Positions 10,760 through 21,662 of a DNA stretch of 64,000 bases are shown here, one piece after another. The position numbers and the translations under genes were made by a program. Source of the stretch: Globodera rostochiensis. Taxonomy: Eukaryota; Nematoda; Chromadorea; Rhabditida; Heteroderidae. The stretch lies in the NCBI GenBank assembly GCA_018350325.1, contig JAEVLN010000013.1, positions 496,001-560,000 on the forward strand, given 5' to 3'. The notes under the pieces were generated by a model, which saw only the letters and a list, made by a program, of their open reading frames with translations, was not told where the DNA came from and did not search any database. How positions within the stretch are numbered: position 1 is the stretch's first letter; each line of letters opens with the position of its first letter.

Positions 10760-13487
10760 TTAAAATTTGAAATTCCAAATATCATTTGTAGAACTCATCG
10801 ATGATTCCATGTCAATGCTATTCTCTAATTCTTCGGTTCTCAAGCAGCTTAAAATGGCGTCAGAAATCAGCATTTCATCATCCGATGAATCAATTTTCAA
10901 ACTTTTCAATATGTTCTCCATGACATCCAACTTTGCTCTCATCATTTTGCATGAATCAATTAAATCCATCATTTCCAACTCGTCGTACACATTTGCAAAC
11001 ACATTTTGAATTTGCAGAAGATTGTCGATCAGTTGCTTGCGCTTTATTGTGACCCCAACTAAATTTTGAAAATAAAATTAGGTAGCTTTTATTTGATATT
11101 AAAGGATTTCTCTTTTTGCAATAAATCTGATAGGCGATTTATTATTTTTTTAATATTAAAATTATTTTTTCTTAAATATCGGCTCTAAACAAATGAGCTA
11201 CGCGGGTGATGCATCAGCCGGCGAAGTCTATAAATATTTTTGTCTGCTTTTTGCCAGGGTTAATTTTTTCTCACATATGTTTTGCTAGGCTTAGGCCTAA
11301 GCGACCCTGAGCTCAGTGGTTCGTTAGACTTAGGCTTAAGCCACCCAGACTTGGGGTTCGCGGAGTCGACTGGCATATAATTTGTATGGAAAATCAATGT
11401 TTTGATATTTCTTCAGTTTTTCGCAAAAAATTCAAAAATAAAAAACCTCAGGGTGGCTTAGACGAACCCCCAAGCAGGGATGGGACGGGTTACCCGAAAT
11501 CCGAGAGCCGAAACCCGGTCTTTTTCTCAACCCGATACCCGAAACCCGACCCGAGGTTTTTGAGTCGGGTTTCGGGTCGAGATCCTGGTTTTGAGGGGGG
11601 TCGGCGGTGCCGATAGGCGCCGCCGAACATTTGAATTTTTGACTCAATTGTTAAGGAAATTGGTCCAAAACTGAGGAATTTTGCCCAATTTTTGTTAAGG
11701 GAAGGGGCTGATTAAATATTAAGTAAAGAATTCGCTTCGAATTTCTTACTGAAATCCTCCAAACTCAATAAATAAAACAATATAGGTAGGTATGAATGTT
11801 GAGCCAAAATCAGAACAACATTTTTAAGGTTCGACCCTTCCTGGTCAGAGGAAAATTGGCCTAAAATTTTGGAATTTTTCCTTAAAAATTTCGAACAAAT
11901 CAAATTTTGAAGAAGCCTTTGATAAAGCTTGGAGAAATTGTTGTTTTGCGCCATTATTTACCAATTTATGATTTTACATATTTTTTGATTTTTGGTTAAA
12001 ATTTTGAAGAAAAAAATTTTCAGCCCGAAGACCCGAACCCGATGAGCCGAAACCCGGCTTTTTCCCGACCCGAGACCCGAAACCCGACCCGAGGTTTTTT
12101 GGGTCAACCCGATCCGAAACCCGACCCGACATTTTTCTCAACCCGCCCCATCCCTGCCCCCAAGTGCACAAATAACTCTGGCAAAAAGCAGACAAAAATA
12201 ATTTATAGACTTTGCCGGCGCAAATGTGCCGGCGCAAAAGATTGAGCACCAGCTACGCGCATATCTTTTCCACCCATAAATTTCAGCCTAACATTTTACC
12301 AAATTTTAAATGATTTATATTATTTCAAATATTAAAATATTTATCCCAAATCTCGGTGTTCGAGTTAGAACAAAAAAATTTACTAAAAATGCCAAACTAC
12401 CTTCCATAAATGCCGCCCAGTTCTGTTCCCATTGATTGTTCATCTCGCGCCTCAAACGGATGCCAATGATTTCCAATTGATTGATCTTAATGTTTTTCCA
12501 ATCTTCAAATAATTGAACAGCTTTCGCAATCATTTGGTTGAACGGCGCTTTGATCTTATCCTTGTTCTCATTGTTCAGTGTGGAGTCGTTCAGAATTCCC
12601 TCATAGATCAACACATTTGCGGAATGCAATTGTCGCCCAAACTCGATCAAAAATGTGAAGCCATAAAAGTGATTGGACGGTCCAAGCAAATCATTCACAA
12701 CATTTTGCAACATGTCCGTGCTCGCTGTTGCCCACAAAGTTGGCACAATCTTCAAAATTTGTGCCATCCTTTTTTTCTGGCTCGTTTTGGCATACGATGA
12801 TGTCATCACTAACAGCAGTTCATTCTTGGCATCTTCAAAGGGCTGTTTATCCCGGTAATAATTCCCACCGTTTTGGTCAATTAGTTTTAACATTTTGTCA
12901 ATTTCTTGGCCAACCTTTTCAATCAATTTGTACATTGCTTCCGATGAGTCTTTGTCAATATCAAAGCCAGCAACAAGTTGCCAAATCTCTCTAAAATCCA
13001 CTAACGTAGTGTTCAGCATACGTCGAACTTGTCCAATACGAGCAGTGATCGGGCCAATTCTCTGCAACAATCTGGCCCTGATCAGATTGTCGTTGAGCCC
13101 ATCATTTCCGATCATCAAATTCTTGCAAAATTGAGAAATTTTCAATGAATGATGCGCAATTAATGGCTTCAACAAATTGGTTTGATGTCTTTCCATTATT
13201 TTTTTAGCCAATTTTGAAGCCTTTTGTTTCACTTTTTTCACTTTTTCAATGATCAATGCTGTTTCCCCGTCAATGGGAGTTTGGGTCAATTCAACGATCA
13301 ATTTGTGCATATTTTTAACCAAATTTGTGCAGTTTGTTTTCCACTTGGCCACAATTTCTGTAAGTGCAAAATTTTTTTTTAGTGATTTAATAATTAATTA
13401 AAATTGAATTATTTTGGTACCTGTTGTTTCGTTGCATAACCCAACATTAACGAATAATAAAAACAAAAGGAAGAATAAAACTTTCAT
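10760..13487 (-). CDS. Unrecognised secreted helical protein, 440 aa, three exons
   Basis: Exon 1 (13,487-13,421) encodes a clear signal peptide: Met-Lys, then a run of Leu/Phe/Val ending in VNVGLC, followed by NETT. Exon 2 (13,357-12,401) and exon 3 (11,058-10,760) join in phase 1 at both introns, with acceptors TTACAG and ATTTAG and donors G|GTACC and G|GTAGT. The mature protein is Lys-rich in its first third (KVKKVKQKASKLAKKI), is almost entirely helix-forming, and ends with an acidic Ser/Met-rich tail (MESSMSSTNDIWNFKF). I see no catalytic motif and recognise no family. A secreted effector or surface protein is possible but unproven. Intron 1 is 63 bp. Intron 2 is 1,342 bp because nested mobile elements occupy it. 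Frame continuity across all three exons strongly supports a functional gene. Confidence 0.75.
11475..12156. mobile_element. hAT-like MITE, 682 bp, perfect 8-bp target duplication
   Basis: The termini are cagggatgggacgggtt (left) and aacccgccccatccctg (right), imperfect inverted repeats. They are flanked on both sides by cccccaag (11,467-11,474 and 12,157-12,164). The subterminal DNA is made of repeated gaaacccg/cgggttt units facing each other. No transposase is encoded. A GC-hairpin repeat (11,597) lies inside. Confidence 0.9.
11595..11705. repeat. GC-hairpin interspersed repeat
   Basis: The copy reads gtcggcggtgccgataggcgccgccg, then tttgaatttttgactcaatt and gttaagg. It lies inside the hAT-like element at 11,475-12,156. 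Confidence 0.7.
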
Positions 13488-13689
13488 TTTACACTGAGAA
13501 AATTTAGGCTTGGAAATTACTTTTTTTGTTTTATATTTAAAATAAATGTCACATAAAAATTGGGCTTACAAGGAAAAAATGTTACGTTTTTATTATACAA
13601 TGCCCAAATTTTTGCATATGAATTTTCTGGCAATTTTTGGTGTAATTTAATGTTCCTGCCCATTGTTATTTTTCCAATAAATTTGTGAT

Positions 13690-13760
13690 TGAAAATCAAA
13701 TCAAATCAATATATATATATATATATATTATATATTATATTAAAATTATTATTTTATTAA
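13690..13760. repeat. (AT)n microsatellite and AT-rich tract
   Basis: Alternating ta dinucleotides run from about 13,709 to 13,730, followed by tattatattaaaattattat. They separate the secreted-protein gene from the small-gene candidate beyond. Confidence 0.8.
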
Positions 13761-13815
13761 TTTTTAAGGTTTTTGTATGTTTTGGTTAGCCAATTAATCA
13801 GTAGAAACGGTTACG

Positions 13816-14092
13816 CACCAAACCGGGGCCGACCCGTTTTGCGGTGCTGAACTTTCTACAAATTAACCAAACCAGACATTTTTTTGATGAAACAGTTTGA
13901 ATTTGAACAAAAAAATTGTACCCGCGTTTTTGTAAAATGCGATACTGGCTTTTTCGGGTGCATATTTGGTACTTTATTTGCTTTTTTTGCATATTTGCTG
14001 GGCAATTTGTCATATGGATTCAATTGTAATGTTTGTCTTATCGGACTTTTTGTGACTCTTGAGAATCTCACAACTCCCCGCCGGTCACACAT
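13816..14092 (-). CDS. Candidate small basic protein, two exons, unidentified
   Basis: An ATG at 14,092 opens a frame starting MCDRRGVVRFSRVTKSPIRQ. It runs to a GTACAA donor after KTR (near 13,923). A short intron of about 66 bp ends at the acceptor TTTGTAG (near 13,862), and in phase 0 the next exon adds KVQHRKTGRPRFGA and a stop. The product would be about 71 residues, very basic and without a signal peptide. Without splicing, the frame ends at 13,856 with a hydrophobic tail. GC content rises upstream (14,070-14,190), which would fit a 5' end. I do not recognise the protein. The evidence is codon-like composition plus a plausible intron only, so the call is tentative. Confidence 0.35.
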
Positions 14093-14099
14093 ATCCGTT

Positions 14100-14600
14100 C
14101 ACCGCGCTCCCCGACGGGGCTGGCGCCGATTGGCACCCAGGGCACCACACCTAAGGGGAAAAAAGCAATTGAACGCCGCCTGTTGAGTCCCGCGCGCATT
14201 TGCCAATGCAAAATAAAAACAAAATATGAATTTATTTAGTTTAAATATTTTTAACTATTCATTGCTTTTCGTAAGAATACGACGTTTTTAATGCATGCAT
14301 ACAGAAAGCGGTCGGTTGGTGCTGTGGGAAGCAAATTCTGGCACTTTTTTTTTGAAAGATTAAGAAAAGTTTTTAGTGCCATTTGACAAAAGTTCCAAAT
14401 TTATGATCAATTAGGGCCTAAATGCTGGGATATGGTGTCCTTAATTGAGCATTTAGAAAATGATAAAAATCTTGTTTTTTTAAATGATAAAATTTTAGGC
14501 AACCAACTATTTTTAAAATCTTTCGAACAAAAACAAAAAGATCTATTAACAAAGAGTTAAAAAAACAAACTGTTTCAAAAATCATTTTAAATAATTTTTA
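14100..14600. other. Intergenic, nothing supported
   Basis: A GC-rich start (to 14,190) may be leader of the small minus-strand candidate. The rest is AT-rich with no ORF or repeat that I can assign. Confidence 0.4.
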
Positions 14601-14617
14601 TTGCAAAAAACTGAAAA

Positions 14618-14925
14618 CTATTTCAGTAAACGAGAAAGACAAAATGCAATAATCACATTGACGAATATTCTAAGGAATGGCATTTGATCAGTCCGGTACT
14701 CCAATGGCTGACCTTTTGTGCTTCTTGTGATCTGAAAATAGAAACGAGGTGAAATGTTGTTGACCTTTTCCGCCATAAATTTCCCATTTTCTTTTTGCCG
14801 ATATGCAAATATTCCGCCACCGATCTTTTGAAGACGCGCAAATGGGGCAAATTTGTAGGCAAAAACATTGGCCAAACTGCGCAAAAAAACTTTGAGAGCC
14901 TTCAAAAATTTGCATTTTACCCTTA
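14618..14925 (-). CDS. Candidate C-terminal exon of an unidentified protein
   Basis: A minus-strand frame open through 14,925-14,618 encodes a basic segment with FAPFARLQKIGGGIFAYRQK and ends in a short hydrophobic stretch (FVNVIIAFCLSRLLK, stop at 14,618). No ATG begins this frame, so an upstream exon would be required. A possible acceptor (TTTTCAG at about 14,730) suggests an alternative two-exon reading. Composition is more protein-like than the AT-rich surroundings, but no family is recognised. Confidence 0.25.
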
Positions 14926-17349
14926 TGAAATAAAAATTGTTGGTAATTTAAATAAAAAATTTAAGTGGACCATTATTATCTTTTTAGACAAAATGATTAA
15001 TTTAATGAAAATTCGATTTTTTAGCAAAAAAACTGGTCTATCGAATTTTTGAATTTTCTTTTTTTAAATTACTACTTTTAACAAGCTAAAAATTGTTTTA
15101 AGAAAAATGGATTAAGCAATTTTTTATAAAATGAACATTTTCCATTTACGACGATGGCATATGTCAAGCCATATTTTTGATTTTAGAATTTCTGATTTTT
15201 TTTTTAAATTTTTGTAGCTGCCCGTCCATTCTCAGTCCCTATACCTTTCTCTAACCATTCTTCCCAATTTTCCTCCCAAAAATGTTCCGCGTCAATTTCA
15301 GCGGCGGGCGGGTCATCGGCGGCCCCACCAGCATCAGGGGCGGGGGGTTAGGGAGGTGCTCTGGTGCCCATTATTACCCTTCCCCCCCCCCACCCATCCC
15401 CTCGGGGGCGAGCCTCGCATTTCCCATTTTGCCCTCACATTCATTTTGAGCCGAGCCCCACAGCACCCCCCGTACCTTTTACCTTAGCCAACCGCGGCGT
15501 CCAAATGTCCCGTCCCATCGCGCAGTCGGTCGAAACCAAACCCAACCCAACCCAAGCCAAAAAAAAAGAATGTTTAAGTATCGATCAAGATTTAAGAAAA
15601 CCCTTTAGAAATTAAGCTGGACTTAGAGCGCGCTTTTTGTAGCACTTGTCTGGATTTTAATTAATTTAAATAGATGGGTTTATAATAAAAATTTGAAAAT
15701 ATAGACCTTAGAAAATCCAAACCCCATAAAAAATTATGTAAATTTTTAAACTAAAAGAACAAAAAAGTCTTTTTATTGAGTCTCGAAAAATTCAGGGCAT
15801 AGGTCGGCCTCTAATCCAAGCCACTTTTACACCAAACCAATGTGCCTCCAATTGGCCTCGATGGCCCAAAAGTGTGGCGTATCGTTATGGCGATGAATGA
15901 AGTGGCACACCAAACCACCACCCCACTTATAATGTCCATTCAAATCGCAAATCGATATTGGACAGTGCAAATTATTTGCAATTGGGGTTTTAGTCATTAA
16001 TTTTTGTAATAATATTATTACTTTTTCAATTTTTTTGTTGGATTTATCTTTTTTGAAAAATTTTGAGGGTTTTCATTAGTAAAATTTATGCAATATTTTT
16101 CAAGTTTCATTTTTTTATGATTTTTGACTTATTTCATTTGGGTTTTTAAATGTTTTTTATCGTTTTATTTTATTTAAAAATATAAAACTTTATTATTTTA
16201 TAAAAAAATTTGATTTCTTTTTTTTAATGTTGATCTTCATTTTATTCTTATTTTTTCATTTTTATTCCTATTTTTTCAATTTTTGTTCACTTTTTTAAAT
16301 TTGTCCGTCTTGCGCAAAAAAAAAGTATCCCTTTTAACTCACTCTATCCCTCCCTTTCAAGAAATGGAGCTTCGTTCGTCCTTCATTTCCGAAAAAACAA
16401 AATTCTTTGACGGCCTTGCTGAGCTGGTTAGATTCAATCAAGCAATTCTTTCTTTTATTTAATTTCATTGAAAATTTATTTGTTTTGAATCATTTTAAAC
16501 TAATTTAGTAATGGAATAAAGGAAATCCAAAATTTAGAATTTTCCAATTGGATTTAAATTGCGTTTCAAACTTTCCAACTAAAAAATTACAAAAACAAAT
16601 CGCTACCCCTACGTTTATGACTAGCGCCGAGATTTTCGTGTTTAACCTTTTTTTTTTGCGAACAGGCTTGACGAGATTTAGGTACATTTTCCCAAAAGAA
16701 AAAAATGTAATAAAAACAAAAAATGTACCTTAAAAAATCAAATAATAAAGAATAACGAATTTTAAAGGTTTTCACGCAAAAATTTACTAAATTTGGGCAA
16801 TATTTTGCAACTTTTTGGGGTTTTTGGTCAATATTTTAGGGGTTTTTGATCAAAGATTATTTCACGTTTTTAGTCAATATAAATTTCGGCTCTATTTATG
16901 ACCCACAATATTTTGTCCGATTTTGAACCCCCTCACCTATGCCAAATGTTGCAAACAACGGGCATAGGAGAGAACATTAAATTAATGGAATCATGTCGAC
17001 AAACAGCAATTTCCGTTACAGATTCCTTAGCATGAGAGAAGCTCTAAAATAGTATTTGTTTTAAATTTTTGAATTAGGGCGACTTTTAGCACATATTAAA
17101 ACATATTTTGGGGATATTTTTAGCACATTTTTACTGACATATTTTAAGTTTTTTCAGAGTTTTAGCAAATATTTCGCCATTTTTCAAAAATTCCTTAACT
17201 AATTGCAATAAAAACGAAAAATACACCCTTAAGGATCGACTTTTTAAAAATTTTCAAGAATGCACCCCTAGAAAATGACTTTATGGAACAGAAATCCACC
17301 CAAAAAGATCAAAATTTTCAGAAAAAGCATTTTTGGTATCAGTTTTAAG

Positions 17350-17519
17350 TAGGGTTGAGCGGGACCGGGACTTTTGGGAAAAACCGGGACCGGGACTAAA
17401 TTAGTCTCGGTCAAAAAAAACCGGGACTACTGGACAAAAAAACGTTTTAGAAAAAACCGGGACTAAAATTCAGTCCCAGAAAAGACATTTCAATACTGTC
17501 CCGGTCCCGCTCAACCCTA
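17350..17519. mobile_element. hAT-like MITE, 170 bp, perfect 8-bp target duplication
   Basis: The ends are tagggttgagcgggaccggg and the reverse complement ending cccgctcaaccctag/ta. The flanking 8-mer gttttaag is identical on both sides (17,342-17,349 and 17,520-17,527). The body consists of accgggac/gtcccggt units in opposite orientations. Related partial copies are near 6,425, 33,265 and 63,662. Confidence 0.9.
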
Positions 17520-18778
17520 GTTTTAAGTCCTTTTTAGTTACTTTAGGACTTCTATAGGTATTTTCAAGCTTTTATTTTGTTAATAGAATTTTTTTCTTAA
17601 TTATTTATATATCCATTTTAAATTGCAATTGTCGTTCTGGCCCGTCTTCAATTTCCATTCAATTACTCCCTCTCGCTCCGTACACCAACTTCCTTCCCAT
17701 CCCACAACCCGTCCTGATCCGTCTTCAAAACTTGCATTCATTCATTTTGTGTATCTTCATTATTATATCGCCTTTCACGTCACCAAATCCCCTCGCCCGC
17801 ATTGATCTCGGGCATAATCCCTTTGCGCACGCAATTGTCGCCGAATCTTGGCCATTTATCCCCCGGGGGGCGGCCTATTCCCATTCATTTATTCTTTTTT
17901 GTTTGTTTGCTCTTCAGGCCCCAACTAGCCTATCCATGAGCATCACCAGCACACTGCATCCAGCGTTCATCTATTACAATTAAGGGGTGGAATTTTAGTA
18001 ATATATTTTTCGATTTTCGAATGGTTTTTATTTTTATTTTTTTGAATCGTTTAGCAGTGCCATCCATACCAAATCGCATTAATTTTGATTTACGGATTTT
18101 AATTAAGGGTTCAGCCCCGATCCCGATCAACTTTGGCCATTATGAGTCCAGCCCGCAACATTTCTTCCCCACACCAAAGATCGGGACTGCACAATTACAA
18201 TTTTTATATAAAATGTAGGATTTAAATTACCCATATTTATCAAAATTTTCATTGAAATTTGATTCTTTATGTTAAATGTAATGAATAAAAAGTCAAAATT
18301 CATCAAAATATTAATCTTTGTGTGACCCAACGGTTCTTATCAAAAGTTAAAATTGTCAAAATCAGTCCAATAATTAATCAATGAGCCAAATTCTTCTTAT
18401 TTTTGAATTATTGCTTTTTTAAAATTATTTTAAAACTACCAAAATTTTTGCTATATTTTGTTCCATTCATTCATTACCTTTGTTGTTTGTTGCCAGAAGG
18501 GATTGTGCCTTACGGGGGGATTATCTTCCGAAAATTTGTTATATAAATTATTCTTCTCTTCACACCTCCCACCCCCCCCCGTCCAACAACAATCAGCCAG
18601 CCGATGTTTTTTCCCCATTGAATTTGAATGGGACGCGGTGATTGATGGATTTGTCCCTTTCTGATCACCTCCGATCAGTGTGGGAGGGGGTTCCGCAATA
18701 ATTGAATGAATGTGCGAATGAATGAGAGTGAAAATTGGTGGACGGACGGACGGACCGATTATTGTCCATTTTGCTTCA

Positions 18779-18912
18779 GAAGAAGCGCAGCGGTGCTGAC
18801 GCGTCCTTGGCGATGATCCGCCCCAACAGCAGCAGTGTCGATCTGCCAGCCGCTTTTTGCAGCTGGCAGATGATCTGTTGGAGTGCTTTGGTGGTGGAGA
18901 CAGTCAATTCAT
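18779..18912 (-). CDS. Weak candidate terminal exon, unidentified
   Basis: After a possible acceptor (gtaaaaaaag, near 18,917) the minus strand reads DADELTVSTTKALQQIICQL, then a further segment ending DASAPLRFF and a stop at 18,779. The amphipathic composition and higher GC look coding, but I found no convincing upstream exon. The nearest open frame at 19,306-19,524 does not connect clearly. It could be a small peptide gene or chance. Confidence 0.2.
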
Positions 18913-20774
18913 CAGCATCTTTTTTTACACATAAATAAAAACCACCACTTGATTTGGGTGCTGCATTTTTAAATGGTCACTTTTTTTTGTGTGCGGATGA
19001 AACACATTGTATGTAATTCAAAAATTGAAGTGTGTGATGAAAATAAATATAAATTTTAGTGTATTTATTCCACCAAAATTAATTAATGAATCTTGATATT
19101 AAAATGTTTGCTCTTTTTTTTGTTGAGAACATTCTTTAACTGCTTAAATGAATTTTTTTTCTTTATTTGGAATTAAAAATGATTAATTTTAAATACTGTA
19201 TTAAAATTGAACATTTTTTGAAAGATGTAGATTAAGTGATCTTTTGAGAGTGCAAAAGGAGCACCATTAAAGAGATGAAGCAATTAGTGAGAAGCAATTA
19301 AGGCTTCATCCGGAATTTGTAGGGGCCAAATTTCGGCCAATTTTTCGCTTTATCGCCCTCTTAACCGTGCCCTCGGGGTTCCCCGTTGGGTGATCATTTG
19401 GCCTCATTGCCCACATTGTGTAAAGTGGCCGCAATTTGCTCATCACCAAAGACACATTTTGCAAAATAGACCCATTTTTAGCAAAGTATTTTAAGGACAA
19501 CGCACCAACGCCCCAGTTAAACATTAAAAGTCAAAACACAATTTATAACATCAGTAAATAAATTTAATTTTTGTTTTAAAAATTTTTTTTATATTGATTT
19601 AAAATTAACCAATTCTTAAACTTTTTACTAGTTTTTTGCTTGTTTTTCAAAGCGCAACCCTTTATTTTTTTAAACATTTTCTGTTTTGTCCATATTTATT
19701 TTATTCGTTTTAAATTTTTAAAATTCTTCAAACTATTTTTGTTATCCATTTGCTAGTCTTTTCCAATTCAATTGATTTCGGACCATCTTCTTAAAGTTAA
19801 TTTTTTTAAATTTTGTTTTCACGGAAGTGACTTTTTTATAAACTGATTTTGCCTTACAAATTAGTTTTTAATCTAAAATTTCCATCTTAGCATTGTTAAG
19901 CTGCAATTTTTTTTGGCCAATTTTAATCGAATTTTCTAATTTTTGCGCAATTGGCCAACCCTACACTCCCCATTTACCATCCTTTTCCCAGTCAGGTTTT
20001 TTCTTCCGTAAAGGAAAAGCCGTGACTTTCCCCCCGTCCCATAATTTCGTCTCACCTTCCCCCGCCAATTCCATTAATATTCGTGTCCTCCCATTGTTGT
20101 CTGTTCAAAGCCCACCCCCCCCCCTTTTTTGGCGTCACAGGCATTTTCAATTTTTCGATGGGCTCCTTATGTTACACAAAAATTGCTGAGAGTTTTTCAT
20201 TATGTTACAAAAAGTTGGCAAAAGTTTCCATTTTGAGTTTTATGACCTAATTGTCGGCCAACTATAATACAATAACATTAAAATTTCGGCAAAATTCAAT
20301 AAAAAATTTCACAAAATTAAGAGATTTATAAATAAGCTCCTTTATTTTGTGTACAAAATTTTAAAACTCTAACTTCAATTTAAGAAGACGATTATAATTG
20401 CATTTTGTTTTGTCCCCTCCACTTTATATATCCAGATATTTTTTGGACAAATCACAAAAAAATGTTAAAAAATGATTTGAGACTTTTTCAGACCATAAAT
20501 TTAACGAATTTTGATCAAAATTCCAAATTTATCTTTAAAATTCTCCAAAAATCCATTCCACATCATCCCACATTAATCAACAGCTGTTTCCAACCCACCA
20601 ACCACCACACAACATTATAATTCACAAAAAAATCCCCCCTCCCCCCTCCCAATTTTCAACCCAAAAATCTCACGTCATTCTCACCAACAGAACCAACCCA
20701 TTGTATTGTCCGTCCCGTCCATTTCCCCCGCCGGCGGGGTAATCCAATTAAAAATGCTTTCCCGGTGGACGTAA

Positions 20775-21115
20775 AGTGGACAGACAAGTCAGTGCCAGCC
20801 GATTCAGTGCCACCAACTGTGTTGAAAAACTTAACATTTTCAGTGGAACTCACAATTTTGGTACCTTATAAATTAGCTTTTTCATAATTATGTTACAAAA
20901 AATTGAAGCCATTATATTTTCTAAACAAACACAGACCAACCAAATTCTTGATCAGGAATCGAGTTGGCATCGAGTTCTAAATAGGGAAATTGAATTCCCG
21001 AATCTTGGCTTGGCGCCCCCCCCCCCAAAAACAACAACAACAAATTTTTCGAGAGTCAAGATCGGGAAATAGTGTAACAAATTGGTGGCACTGAATCGGA
21101 CGGCACCGAATTGTC
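20775..21115. mobile_element. Diverged inverted-repeat element of the ttcagtgcc family
   Basis: The left end contains gtcagtgccagccgattcag then tgccaccaa. The right end contains ttggtggcactgaatc and ggcaccgaattgtccg. The units pair and match the terminal direct repeats of the element at 5,995-6,421. The interior is AT-rich with a poly-C/(aac)n stretch and is non-coding. Confidence 0.65.
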
Positions 21116-21662
21116 CGCCTGTGTCTCTGTCCCGCGATGATCCATTAGCCGAGCTGCTGGCGGGAATCCCCCAACAAATTTGAGCCCCAAATTTGTCGTT
21201 GAATGCATATAAATGTGATGGTCGAGTGCCCAAATGCATTAAAATGAATCAAAAAAACAACAGAAACATGTTGCAATTAAACTATTTGCGTAAATATTAT
21301 CAATTATCATCAAGCGTCTTGCGTAAATGTCGAAGAATTTGGGGGGTTTAGGCTGGTTTTAGCAATAGCACAAAATTCGGATATTTAACCTGAAATGAGT
21401 CCGACAATCTCCGGGTTTGATTCCCATTATTATATTATGGAATAATAATACAAATGTTTTAAATTTTAATACAAATTTTCAATTTTTAATGTCAGTTTAA
21501 ACGTGAATTAACGCTAAATTCTGATACTTAAATTAAATTTAAATTGCCCGAAATTTCTACTTAATAGAATTAAACTTTTTCAGGCTAAAATGAGTTAATC
21601 GAAAACAATTTTCCTATAATTCATTCACTTTTTCTACTGCCGGTGCCTTTCAAACACATTCA

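Larger units (their letters stand above)
11190..12250. mobile_element. Outer foldback element in intron of the secreted-protein gene
   Basis: The left arm (about 11,190-11,262) contains gagctacgcggg, ccggcgaagtctataaat and gtctgctttttgccag. The right arm (about 12,165-12,250) is the reverse complement. The arms enclose a younger hAT-like element. Palindromic aggcttaggcctaagc blocks follow the left arm. It occupies most of intron 2 of the gene 10,760-13,487. Confidence 0.7.
14926..21662. other. Long gene-poor region upstream of the Girdin/Daple gene
   Basis: The region is mostly AT-rich, with islands of C-rich sequence (15,300-15,560; 17,640-17,960; 18,560-18,930; 20,030-20,120). ORFs in the islands are proline/serine low-complexity and unsupported. 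Two mobile elements are embedded (17,350-17,519; about 20,775-21,115). One weak minus-strand exon candidate is at 18,779-18,912. Some of the islands could be 5' regulatory or untranslated sequence of the gene starting at 21,663, but nothing in the sequence proves it. Confidence 0.4.

Noticed and set aside
15364..15615. Proline-rich ORF
   Set aside because: Comes from a C-rich tract, no motif and no neighbouring exon.
19306..19524. Minus-strand ORF with peptide-like segment (PLYTMWAMRPNDHPTG)
   Set aside because: No signal peptide, no dibasic-flanked amidated peptide pattern, other frames are equally open, and no connection to the weak exon at 18,779.
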